A DNA stretch of 64,000 bases from Uranotaenia lowii. Taxonomy: Eukaryota > Arthropoda > Insecta > Diptera > Culicidae. Both the position numbers and the translations under genes were made by a program. Positions within the stretch are counted from its first letter, which is position 1; each line of letters begins with the position of its first letter. The notes beneath the pieces were generated by a model. The model ran no database searches and was not told where the DNA came from. It worked only from the letters and a program-made list of their open reading frames with translations. This document shows positions 47,212-57,375 of this stretch, piece after piece. The stretch covers positions 280,492,589 through 280,556,588 of the forward strand of contig NC_073692.1 in NCBI RefSeq assembly GCF_029784155.1, in the 5' to 3' direction.

Positions 47212-48508
47212 AAGTCTGCTTCATTTAATATTGGAACACAAACAATTGCGTGTAGTTCAGTCATTTATTAACGAATTCATAATTTGTTTTTCATACAAAT
47301 GTAGCATTTTCTTTACTCTTTCATAAAAAAAAATTATATTCATTGCTGTTTCGAAGAAATTCTCGTACTTTTCCCGTAATACGGCACATTAGGCGGCGCA
47401 CACCCTTTTCGTCCACCGTTTTAGCGATTTGATTCCACCAGTTCTTCATTTGAGTCATGTTCCTAACAAGTTTTCCCTTTGCCTTAAGCCTCCGCTTCGT
47501 GATTGCCCAGTATTTCTCTATCGGCCGGAACTGGGGGCAGTTTGGGGGGTTGAGGTCCTTCGGTATTACGCTGACCCCGTTCGTTGCGTACCATTCCATA
47601 ACCGTTTTGCTGTAATGGCAGCTTACGAGGTCCGGCCAAAACATTACTGGACGGTCGTGGGCTCGAATAAACGGCAGAATCCGTTTCTGTAGGCACTCTT
47701 TTTTGTAGACTTCTGATGTCATTGTCTTGTCAGTGAGAAAGACTTTGGTTTTCTGTCCACAACTGCATATCCCCTGCCAAATCATGTACTTGCGGGCGAA
47801 TTTATCCGCAAACACGAACTTAAATTTTGCAGGTACATCCCCCCGAGCCGTCGCCAAATAAAATTTTTGACCTGGGATTTGCCCAAAGTCCGCCTTCACG
47901 TAGGTCTCATCGTCCATCAGAATACATCCGTCGAACTTGGTCAGCACTTGGTCGTACAGCTTTCGAGCACGGATTCTGGCCACATTGTTCTGCTTCAGCG
48001 TCCGATTTGGCTGTTTGCTGGCTCGGAATGACCTTATTCCTTCCCGGAGACGAAAACGTCGCACCGTTCTGTGAGCGGCCTGGAACTTATTGGCCAAATC
48101 GCGGTCTGAAAGATTGGGATTCCTCATGACGGTCTTGATGACTTTCCCACGCAGTTTCCGGTCGACAGTTCCACTCCGACGCTTCGAATGCGGCTTCCGA
48201 GCCGTCGTCAATGTTTCCTTGTACTGCTTTATAACACGCCATACGGTATTTCTGGGCATTTTAAGCTGTTTAGCTAGCTTCGATGCCGACAACAATGGAT
48301 TTTCAAGAAAACTGTGCACAATTTGATCTCTCCGTTCGGCTTCCATGGCGGTTGTTTACAAAATGCTATCGTTTGGTGTTATGACATAAATACATGGTGA
48401 AAGGTAATGAATTTCCCGACACGTGGGTGAAAAAAGTTTTCAAATCCGTCCACTAGGAGCGCCACAATGAGCAATAGAATTTGTTCCAATATTAAATGAA
48501 GCAGACTT
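47212..48508 (-). mobile_element. complete DD37E mariner (ITmD37E-type), 1297 bp
   Basis: Perfect 27-bp terminal inverted repeats (47212-47238 and 48482-48508, starting AAGTCTGCTTCATTTAA) are flanked by TA on both sides (47210-47211, 48509-48510). A single uninterrupted transposase ORF fills the interior on the minus strand. Perfect ends plus an open ORF suggest recent arrival and possible activity. It sits inside a hAT element, so it is younger than that insertion. Confidence 0.95.
47321..48346 (-). CDS. Tc1/mariner transposase, DD37E
   Basis: A cut-and-paste transposase that binds the terminal repeats and inserts at TA. It has 341 codons, the usual full length for the family. The N-terminal third is a paired-type DNA-binding region with two helix-turn-helix units (residues about 1-45 'SASKLAKQLKMPRNTVWRVI' and about 60-105 'LSDRDLANKFQAAHRTVRRF'). 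The catalytic core carries D146 in 'LMDDETYVK', D239 in 'FWPDLVSCHYS' and E277 in 'CPQFRPIEKYW'. Exactly 37 residues separate D239 and E277, which gives DD37E, a subgroup known from mosquitoes. The start at 48346 is the first ATG in frame and lies about 135 bp inside the right terminal repeat. No stop, frameshift or missing catalytic residue is seen. Confidence 0.95.
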   Translation of the reverse strand: MEAERRDQIVHSFLENPLLSASKLAKQLKMPRNTVWRVIKQYKETLTTARKPHSKRRSGTVDRKLRGKVIKTVMRNPNLSDRDLANKFQAAHRTVRRFRLREGIRSFRASKQPNRTLKQNNVARIRARKLYDQVLTKFDGCILMDDETYVKADFGQIPGQKFYLATARGDVPAKFKFVFADKFARKYMIWQGICSCGQKTKVFLTDKTMTSEVYKKECLQKRILPFIRAHDRPVMFWPDLVSCHYSKTVMEWYATNGVSVIPKDLNPPNCPQFRPIEKYWAITKRRLKAKGKLVRNMTQMKNWWNQIAKTVDEKGVRRLMCRITGKVREFLRNSNEYNFFL

Positions 48509-48613
48509 TAGTCATTTTACCATCTGTGTGGCATTCGCGACTTTATCAGCGTTCCAGTTGGCGGACAGTTATTTAAAAACTTATCCGGTGCAACTGTGTT
48601 CGATATTTACTCT

Positions 48614-48682
48614 TGGGCTCGAACTCACGAACATCGGTTCAGGAAGCAACAGACTTGCCAACTGAGCTATACCACAAGCCCC
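48614..48682 (-). repeat. tRNA-like sequence inside the hAT element
   Basis: Read on the minus strand: GGGGCTTGTGG, box A TAGCTCAGTTGG (48669-48658) and box B GAGTTCGAGCC (48626-48616). A matching acceptor 3' strand is missing, so it is a tRNA-derived SINE head or tRNA pseudogene. Confidence 0.6.
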
Positions 48683-48974
48683 AGTATATGAATTAGTGAT
48701 GTACCTTTTCAATATCGGATATTTGAAAAGTCGTGTTGAAATTCTGATGATAAACACGTGAGTTGTCAAAAACGACGCGAAGCTCTGCTAATTATATTAA
48801 AAGAAAAATTTAAGTGCGGCCCGCCGACAAGATTTCAAATTTAAATTGGCCCGTTTGTTCAAAAGGTTGCTCACCCCTGGTGTAGATTGTTACTTTTGAA
48901 TAACTTTGATTTGATTATGAATTTAAAATTTTTAGTTTAGAGTATACCTCGCTTGCCTTTTTGGAACCTCATGG

Positions 48975-49033
48975 TGAGGGGGGGGAGGGAGGGGGGTGGA
49001 TGAAGTCAAAATCCTCACACCCCCCCCTCCCTC
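48975..49033. repeat. G-run followed by C-run (possible G-quadruplex/hairpin)
   Basis: G tracts at 48978-48985, 48987-48989, 48991-48996 and 48998-48999 meet the pattern for an intramolecular quadruplex on the plus strand. About 20 bases later a C tract (49020-49033) could pair with them as a hairpin. Confidence 0.55.
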
Positions 49034-50599
49034 ATTTCCTTTAGCCATATCCCCTGTACATATTCGGACCGGACAATTTCGGATTTTTTTAGTAGAAACC
49101 CGGGCATTTGATTACAAATTTTGAATTCAAAAACCGTTCAATATCCGAGCAAATCTAAACAAAATCCCGGCTTTATTTCAAAATATCCAGTGAAAAGTGA
49201 AAGAAAAATACTCGAAATTTAAATATTTCATAGAAACCCATCAGCAACGTTCAAATCGTGTATTTAAAAATTTCAAAAACTTGTTTATTGTATATTATGT
49301 TGAAACTAGCTTCAAATTATTCTTTTTTGATCGTTAAGACTGAATTCTAGTTTACAGTTTGATTTCGCAAAAAATACAACATGCAAAATAAAATTGAACA
49401 GAGGCACGATTGGCATTCATACTGTTGTAATAGTTAATCTTATTAAACTGAAATTAAACTCATAGAAATTTAGGTAAAACCTAAAACCCGATGATAACAC
49501 AAGATAGCAACTGCTACTTCCATCACTGTCGAATAGCTCCTCGTAGTAAAATGTTGGAAATAAAGGAAATAAACTAGCACTAAACAGCATGGAGATATAT
49601 TACACCGCACAACAAACTTTTGCATACCGAACCGGTTCATTATAAGAGGGCTTCTCCGGTGCATCGAAGCTTTTTCGGATACTGGGACGACTTTCCGGCG
49701 TCCTTAGCTTGCCTGTAATGGACCACCGAGCAAGCCGAGGAAAGGAAGGAGTTTTGACTGCCTCCGGAGAATCTTCAAATTCACTCTTTCTCTGTGCATC
49801 GGGCTCCCCACTTCCGCTTTTCTCGCTTCAACCGGTGTGTGAGTAAGCAATTGCTTGGTAATGGCGTTTTGGTGCCACTCCGACACCACACCGACGAATT
49901 CTGCCAAGCCAGGGCGTCTCAATTGCAAAGCCAATCCATCGCATCGGCTGGCTGGAAGTGGCATTCAGGAACAATGCCAGGAATCAGCCGATGGAGGCAG
50001 GAACTGGAAGAAGAGTAGGGCCGAAGCGGAAAACACATAAACTAAAAGTTGTGAAACAAAACAGTTCGGCTGCTGTTGAGGAAAACGAATGGAGTGCATT
50101 AATGCACATTTCCTGTAATATAGCAAATTGATCCTCGTGAGTATTCTCTTTTCGTCTTGCCGGGGCAATTTTTTTTTCTTCTCTGCTCCTCCTCGAAGTT
50201 GTTGATGTTGTGCTGAATGAACGGAACATGGTATCACACTCTCATGAAGCAAAGTGAAGCTTTCCTTTTGTCTAACCGCCGAACAAAAATGTACCAAGCC
50301 ACTTCCGGTAAGCCGAAAGAAGAAGTTATGGGAGCTGCGAGGCTTGCGATGTGGTGTTTTGTTTCGCTCTAGAGGTGATATGGATGAGCTTAATTAATAT
50401 CTGTAGTTTCTCGTTAAACACTGGTAAGACGATCGGGTGGAAGGGTGTTTCTGTTCAAGCTGAACTTCGGTTCAATGTACAGGTAATATGCAGATTATTT
50501 TGTACAGGGAAGACGTAATTAATGTATGGAAACAAATTTAACAAGCTTTAACACTTCAAATATGTGTCTTAAATAGTTTTAGATTTTTCAATTTCGTTT
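49034..50599. other. unique DNA with a GC-richer block
   Basis: 49620-50340 is clearly less AT-rich and repeat-free. Open frames on both strands overlap (for example 49965-50297 minus, 110 codons, ending in a hydrophobic 'LLVYVFSASALLFFQFLPP' stretch), but no domain is recognised and no splice-supported exon stands out. Possible host UTR or regulatory DNA. Confidence 0.35.
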
Positions 50600-51065
50600 T
50601 TAATTTATATCTGGTTGTTAGGTAAAAAGTGTCATTTATTATGTATAGTTTTTCTTTTCGTTTCAGCTTTTTATTATTCACATTTTTGAACGAAGCGGCA
50701 TCTAGAGGGAGATAAGTGACAGGTCTAGAATTCACTATAGATTCTGCTTCGAGAATGACTTGTTCTAAGACTTCTTCGCTGGGATGTTGTTGGTGTTCAA
50801 ATATGGTATCCATTGCGGTCTTTATGAATCTTACCATACGTTCCCACGGGCTCCCTATATGGGTCGCACGAGGGTTAAAGAACCATTGCATGCGTACTTT
50901 TGTGAATATTATGGCACAATTTTCGTGATCACTCATCAACACCAACCAACAGCCGCGACCTAGCAGCAGATCATCCAATAAGAGGTCTAAGTTACAAAAG
51001 TTACACATCATTGATTGTCCCAACGACGGCTCTATTTCTGTAAGTATTCTTAATCCGTTTAACAA
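50600..51065 (-). pseudogene. BEL/Pao integrase relic
   Basis: The fragment reads the late integrase core of BEL/Pao elements, the enzyme that inserts the cDNA copy. 'FNPRATHIGSPWERMVRFIK' is the block around the catalytic Glu, followed by 'EQVILEAESIVNSRPVTYL'. Both are highly typical of this group. The catalytic Asp residues upstream are not seen, and the reading degenerates at both ends. No LTR was found nearby. Confidence 0.8.
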
Positions 51066-51346
51066 TTGCCTTTAACATCCCCGCAATAGTTCAACAACAA
51101 ATAGTTGCGCCCAGTTAAATTGAAAAAAAAAAATAGTGCAGTAAAATGAAAGTGAAAGTAGAAAATAAATTGTTTTATTAAATAAGACTCTGTTCTTTTT
51201 AAAAATAAACACTGCATTTTTGGGTTGATCCAAAAACAGGGATAGGGAGGAAATCTTTTAAGAAACTCCTAAAATCTCAGAAAAGCTCATCACACCCTCA
51301 CAGGAGCATTTTCAAATTTGATGCAAATTACAGGAGAAAACAGAAC

Positions 51347-51916
51347 CTACAAGTGATTTGACAGTTGTTTTACTGAGCAGTTTTTCTGTTCCGAGATAAT
51401 CCTGTAATTTTCAGCTGTTGGAATTAATTTATTTTTGCCAGAAATCAGCAGTTGAAAATACAAGACAAAGTCGTTCCTGCCACAGGAGAAAAGATTAAGT
51501 GTGTGACACATTTCCGTAACATGAGATTCGTTCAAAAATTTCAATTCCCCTATTGTCGCATGACGCAATTCTGCGTTAAAACTCAAAGTAATTCGATTTA
51601 TACATTTCATTTCAAAAGTTGAAAACCTGATGCAATTGTCTCCTTTTGTCCTCCTTTAGTTTGGTAGTGCATACAATATTTATTTTCAAAACATTTCCTT
51701 TTGTCAATCCACGTCTTTTGATTGCTAAAGACACTTGATCAAGCCAGTAACGCGGAAACTGTGAGAAACAATCGCATTGGTTTTCAGGAAAAAAATAATC
51801 TAAAGGACACTCAATAACAGGCACTTGAATAAAACAAGTCCAACAAACACCGTTTGCAAGCAACAGGGCAGAAGATAGAGGGACACAAAGATCAAAGGAA
51901 TATTTTGAATTTTCAT
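51347..51916 (-). pseudogene. unrecognised open segments starting with a signal-peptide-like stretch
   Basis: On the minus strand an ATG at 51916 opens a hydrophobic N-terminus (MKIQNIPLIFVSLYLLPCC). Its frame closes after 38 codons. An overlapping frame (about 51914-51612) carries a Cys-rich segment ('CWTCFIQVPVIECPLDYF', 'CDCF') and stays open for about 100 codons. A third stretch (51610-51347, 87 codons, same frame as the ATG) follows with more Cys. The net shift is zero, consistent with a secreted-protein gene broken by two opposite indels, but chance is possible. 51540-51610 overlaps a dispersed repeat, which weakens the third part. No family is recognised. Confidence 0.25.
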
Positions 51917-52536
51917 TTCAAGCAGTTTAGGTTCATTGGGTTTATTTTTTCCAACCATCATTACTCTTTAGGTAGGTAGTTACCCGAAACGCAGGGCGGA
52001 TGGTTGCTTTCCGTGATCGATTTATCGGTTGATTCGGCATGAATACACATTTTTGATTTTGCTTGTTAACTCGAGAGCACAAGTTCAGTTTATTCGTTGT
52101 AAAGTATCACCGGGAAGAGTAAACGCTGGGTGCTCGGGACAGATGTTGGTAGAAATCGAGCAAAGAATATCGCTTTGAGTAATTGACCGGGTAATTGCAC
52201 TGTATTCATTGATTGAGTAATTTAACGGTTCAGTTTTTCGAAACGATTAAAACGACCTTTTCCCTCATGTATAAATACTACCAAAGTGAGTCGAACATTG
52301 TAAACTAAAATGACATGAAATTGAATTAAAAATCTTATGCGTCCAGAATATTTTGTTGTGATCCTTTCTGTTGAAAGTATTCATGATAGATTCTCCTAAT
52401 AATATCAACAAGTAGTCTACGTTCATTCCCTTTACCTTTTTTTATACCTGAATCAGAAAACGTTACCTGTTGCACTGTCCCTCGATGTCGTCCTCATATA
52501 ATGCATCGCTAGAATTAAAATTATATTCACTGAGGA

Positions 52537-52543
52537 TATATAT
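52537..52543 (+). promoter_or_regulatory. TATA box of the U6 gene
   Basis: TATATAT lies at -28 to -22 relative to the U6 start at 52565, the position expected for a Pol III type 3 promoter. A proximal sequence element should lie at about 52500-52522. The sequence there ('gcatcgctagaattaaaatt') does not let me define it securely. Confidence 0.75.
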
Positions 52544-52564
52544 GGTCTTATTTACCCTTCATTC

Positions 52565-52581
52565 GTTCAAGCTTCGGCTAA

Positions 52582-52621
<40 letters not shown>

Positions 52622-52671
52622 GGCCCCTGCGCAAGGATGACACGCAAAATCGTGAAGCGTTCCACATTTTT
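52565..52671 (+). ncRNA. U6: U6 spliceosomal snRNA
   Basis: The spliceosomal RNA that pairs with the 5' splice site and U2 and forms the catalytic core. From 'catatactaaaattggaacg' onward the sequence keeps all landmarks: the ACAGAGA box (in 'gatacagagaagatt'), AGC (in 'ttagcatggcc'), the internal stem-loop region and the 3' 'cgtgaagcgttccaca', then a nine-T Pol III terminator (52667-52675). The body looks identical to insect U6. Only the 5' stem-loop differs: four changes relative to the usual GUUCUUGCUUCGGCAGAAC keep the C(UUCG)G tetraloop but weaken the outer stem. It could be a functional variant or an early pseudogene. The well-placed TATA box favours a real gene. Confidence 0.9.
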
Positions 52672-52675
52672 TTTT
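52667..52675 (+). terminator. Pol III T-run terminator
   Basis: Nine consecutive T residues at the 3' end of the U6 sequence. Confidence 0.85.
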
Positions 52676-54992
52676 CAAACCAGAATTTGTAGAGTTGTGC
52701 TTGTGCGCTGTGATTCTCCAATCCTTTTGTTATTAAGAGACTTTAAATAAATTCAGTAAAAATGCGGCTTTTTTCGTCAAATATGAACTTTTTCTGAAGG
52801 AAAATTCTGTTATACTACTATAGACCCTTTTTGGTTTTGACAACACGCTCGAACACTTTGTGTTGACGAAATTGAACCGTGCCAAAGTCGATCGATTATT
52901 TCCCTCAACTTTTTTTTACTTGTTACTAATAATAACCACTTTTTTCAACTTAGATACTTAACCACAATTTCTAATCTATTTTCATAGTTTTACATCATGT
53001 TTTAGACACATTAAGCCCGTTTTTCTTTTATTTATAATTCGAAATTTTGAACGGCTTTATCAGTGAGTATTGTAGATTTGAAATGATAGACGGATAGACC
53101 ATAGGAAGAAAGTTATTAGTGTTGAAAAAAGCGAGGAGCATTTTTTGAATAGAAGCTTGGCCAGGAGCACGTACTGAAATTTTTGTCCCTTACCAATCAT
53201 ATGTATAGAAGAAGATACCGAATAGAGCCGGCACTTCGTTCTGCGATGTATTGTTAGAGTATAATATGAACTTCTTAATGAAATATTTTTAAAGTATAAT
53301 ATATGTTATGTATGGGTTCACTCGATCCTTCGAGTCCAAAAAGATATAGGTCTTCTAAATAGATCTTGATCATTGCTAAGCACGAAATTATTAAAATTTA
53401 TCCAATGACTTATGTTTATCCAATAATTTCCTGATAAAATTGATCCCTTATAATCAGAAGTGCTTATATCAGAATTTTAGAAAATTTCGCCTTCAAATAT
53501 GCAATGACTATAGGGTAGAAGACAAACTTTAAGAATTATTTTGTCTGGCAATGAAATGAAAACTAATATGGTTAAAAAAGTCAATGAAACTTTAAATTTG
53601 GCATGATTGTTGCCGAAGCTTAGGGAACCCTGATTAAAGGATCAAGTCGCTTTCAATAAAGGATCAAGTATTCTTTAATTTTCTGAATATCACAATTTAT
53701 TTAGTTCCACGAACACGCTTCTATTTCATCTACTGGTTCATTTGTCGATCTAATTTTTGTCTACGGCATTAGATATATTACAATATCGATGTCTGATATA
53801 TTTTGAGTACCTATACTCCATTTACAGCTTCGTTTATGCTCAAACTATTCAAAAATACCCCCAGTCAGCTCTCATTGAGCATTTCTTATTTTGTTTGTAC
53901 TCTAGTTATGACTAGGATAAAATAATGTTCTGAGAGTGATCTTGAACGTCTTCGGAATCGGCTTCCTCATATTTATCGATAAGTGATACATCAGTTATCA
54001 TTATAAGCGGTGCTCGTTGTGGTTCTCTGTATCTGGTTGGTCCATTAATTTGGACGTCTGTATGTAGCTTCTCGACAGGATCATGAAGCTGAATGGCCAC
54101 TAGGAGACTCTACGGAAGACGCGGAATAATCGTAGAAGGAAATAATATCTAAAACAAAACTGTGAGCTTTCCTATTTCACCCAGCTCATTTGAGAATGGC
54201 CAACTAGGATGGAAACGATCAATTTGCAGTTGGATTGAGTTGAACGATGTTTTTGTATGATAATTTGTAAGTTTTTGGAACGATTTTTATCAAATCACAA
54301 AAAGAAATCATTTTAAAAGAAAAGTTTTGTTGGAAAAGTATCTGGCTAGAACTCAACTGTCTCAAACGAATGATTTGTTTTTATGAACAGACAGAGTTTT
54401 GTAAAAAATAATTTTCATATGATAATATAGCCTTGAAATGTTCTGAATAATTTAACCTATATCAAGACTGTTGCTTTTTGCAAAAGGTTTTTAGAGATGT
54501 TGCAAGTTTAGCAAATCCAGATGTCATATTGCACTGGAACGTGTTTTGTAATAGCAACGAGACAATTTTACAAACCATTTTCGAACCTCCAAACCTCATC
54601 CGCCCCTGAAATTTTTACACTTTATAGTCCCTGGAGTGTAAACTTGACACTGACTAAAAACAATATATCTCTCTTGTTTCCAAACGATTTTAACAAAATT
54701 TATCATTTTGGGTAACTTGTAATGTAACTCAAATATGTTTTTCAGACAATATTCAACTACAACACCTCAATTTTCCGTTAATCAAAGTCTAAGATAAAAA
54801 AAGGCTTCGGAAAAAAGACTGTAGATCAGCTACGAAATGTTAAAAAAAAAATCGTTTAGTGTCCAAGAAAGCTGAAGTTAGAAACTATACGTTGCACATA
54901 AGGATATGTATATTTTTTTAAATTTGATCGCAAAAAATGTTAAAAAGTGGTGTAAAAACCGTACTTTTCAATTCAGAAACCATAAAAATTGT
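52676..54992. other. AT-rich non-coding stretch
   Basis: No gene or transposon terminus was recognised. The open frames are short and low-complexity. Confidence 0.4.
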
Positions 54993-56965
54993 TTAACCCT
55001 CATTCGCATTAGAGTGTTATTTTGACACTATTGTAAGTTTGAATGCTTGTAACTTTTTTCAGAAGCTTCAAAAAAGAAAAATTTCTTCAGGGACCCTAAA
55101 TGAATTCAAAAGTTCTTTAATATTGCATCTTTACTTTATTTATGGACGAACCCTGGAAGCCGGGACAAAAAACTCCCTTTTTCGACTTAGAGTGTCATTT
55201 TGAACCATCAAAAGTAAAATCGATTTAATTCGTTTGAATTATTTTGAACTTCATAAAAACTTATATCACTAGAAACCTTGTAATGTCAGTAAAATATGTT
55301 TAGAACATTATATATAGCTAAAGCTTATAGTTTTCTCGTTATTTAGCATAAAAGAAAAAAAAATCCGAAAAAACACGCCTCAGGAAATGTTGGGAACCGC
55401 CGAGCAGCACGCAGCTACCGAATAATGTCATCAGTGCGCCCATGAAGTGTCAACGATTCGATTTCTGGAGATTCTACTGTCATTCGTAGAATGAGTTGCA
55501 AAATTGTTAGCGCCTAATCTTAAAAGTGAAGCCATTGCATCAAATAGTCTACCTACTTATACTAGTGCTTAAATCTATTATCATAGATTGAAATTATCAC
55601 AGATTGATTAAAACTTAAACTAGTTCAACTAATCGTGAGTAAAATTACTACATTTGATCATATTCCTATAACTATTAACAAAATATTGTAAACTCGTAGG
55701 AAGATCGATTTGAGCAAACTATTGGTAGAGGCAGTGTAGAAATCTGCACGAGGATTTGAAACTTATCGTAAGTTAATTTGCTAAAATTCTATAATGCCAT
55801 CAATCATTGATAATAAATTATATTATAGTTTTGATCTACACACAAATAAACGTAGATTTCAAAGGCCGTTTCGACTACAATCCAAACAGGAAAAGTGCTG
55901 TAGTATATATATTACACGTCTAAACAATATTTGTTTTATGCATATGAAAGCTGAAATTAATGTCTAGGTACATCATGAAGCCCAGAAATATTTTTTAAAA
56001 TTTTTTTTCAGTGAAATGGTCACAAAAAGCTCAAAAAAGTGGTCTGAAATACCTACTTTTTATTAGATTGCTAGTAAAAACTGTTTGAGCGATGGTAGAG
56101 TTTTTGAAAAAATATCATTCCAAATTTTATTCTAATTCTGACATTTTGTTGTTTTTAGATTTTTGATGCAACAAAAATTGAATTAACGGAAATTTTTCAA
56201 AGTTGACTACTTTGTGCGCTTTTTTTACAAATTGAAATTTCATTTGTTTTTGTGGTCCACCGTCAGGTTGTACCCGGATTTTCGGTGCTTTTACTTTGTT
56301 TGGACCAATAAAAAATATATTCATTGGAAAGAAAATTTAATCTACATCCTAGAGAGGTGCAACAATTCACGCTGTGAGATTTCACAAAAAATATGAAAAT
56401 TATAAATGTAAAATAATTCCTGAATTTCTAGAACCAAAAGCAGCAAAACGTGTTTGTTTGCTCTCCGAGTAGGTACGGTGGGTGGTGATTTGGGCAGAGA
56501 GCGAAGCTTTTACTAGCAATCTAATGAAAAGTAGGTTTTTCAGACCACTTTTTTGAACTTTTTGTGACCATTTCATTGAAAAAAAAATTAAAAAATATTT
56601 CTTGGCTTCATGATGTAGACATTAATTTCAGCTTTCATATGCATAAAGCAAATATTTTTTGGACGTGTAATATATAAACTACAGCATTTTTCCTAAGGCA
56701 TGTTTTTTTCGGATTTTTTTTCTTTCATGCTAAATAACGAGAACACTATAAACTTTAGCAATATATAATGTTCTAAACATATTTTACTGACATTACAAGG
56801 TTTCTAGTGATATAAGTTTCATTGTAATCGGTTAGATATAAAAAGAGTTATGATTTTAGCTTGGAGTGTCAAATTGACACTCCTAGTGCTGATTTTTTAA
56901 GGAGTTTAACAGCAAGCTGTCATTCTTCCCAACGGGTAATGAAATCTAATGCGGATGAGCGTTAA
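54993..56965. mobile_element. piggyBac-like inverted-repeat element
   Basis: It is bounded by TTAA at 54993-54996 and 56962-56965. The left end is CCCTCATTCGCATTAG and the right end, read inward, is CGCTCATCCGCATTAG. Arms of about 330 bp pair (about 55245-56078, counted without the solo LTR, with 56512-56840; for example 'aaccttgtaatgtcagtaaa' and its inverse). Near-palindromes 'agtgtTATTTTgacact' and GAGTGTCAAATTGACACTC sit just inside the two ends. No transposase. The family also occurs at 24991. Confidence 0.7.
55383..55893. mobile_element. solo LTR, 501 bp, with 5-bp target duplication
   Basis: It begins TGTTGGGAACC (55388) and ends CCAAACA (55888), flanked by GGAAA on each side (55383-55387, 55889-55893). 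TG...CA ends and a 5-bp duplication are those of an LTR retrotransposon. Comparison with the uninterrupted relative at 25.2 kb confirms both edges. An AATAAA lies at about 55846. The internal region has been lost by LTR-LTR recombination. The superfamily (BEL or Ty3 type) is not settled. Confidence 0.85.
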
Positions 56966-57159
56966 GAGTTTAAGACACAACAGATAAATTTTGAAAAGAG
57001 GATTGAAAGGTTGATGTAATTTGACACATTTTTGCATTTTGAGATTTTCAAAATTCGAAACACAGATTTTTTGACAAATTTTCAAAGGTAGCTGTTTTTT
57101 TTAACTTTTTGTCAATTTGCAATTTTTCGTCAAATCAGTTGAGAAACAAGAGAGATATA

Positions 57160-57375
57160 GTGGTTTAAAGCGAGGAGTGTCAGACTGACACTCAAGGTCT
57201 GATTAGGGAGTTTTTTCTTGGACTTTCAGGACAGGATGCGTTCATATAAAAGGAATGATGCAAAATTAAAGATTGAGGGTCTCCGAACATTTTTTTTTGA
57301 TGCACCCGAATAAAGTTACAAGCTGCCAAACTTCCAATAGTGTTATATTGACACTCAATAGCGCATAAGGGTTAA
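57160..57375. mobile_element. further piggyBac-like terminus
   Basis: GAGTGTCAGACTGACACTC (57174-57192) and 'agtgttatattgacactcaa' (57339-57358) repeat the subterminal palindrome of the preceding element. 'gcgcataagggttaa' (57361-57375) matches its TTAA-flanked end. Probably a second, older copy abutting the first. Confidence 0.5.

Larger units (their letters stand above)
46192..48887. mobile_element. hAT element with 8-bp duplication, hosting a mariner
   Basis: The termini CAGGGATGAGCAACC (46200) and GGTTGCTCACCCCTG (ending 48879) are inverted over about 15 bp with one mismatch. They are flanked by an exact 8-bp duplication gtgtagat (46192-46199 and 48880-48887). Subterminal 'gcggcccgcg' clusters are typical of hAT ends. 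After subtracting the mariner the element is about 1.38 kb and has no hAT transposase. It was therefore a non-autonomous copy before the mariner entered. Confidence 0.9.

Noticed and set aside
48614..48682. Functional tRNA gene
   Set aside because: Box A and box B are present but the acceptor stem does not pair, and it sits inside a hAT element.
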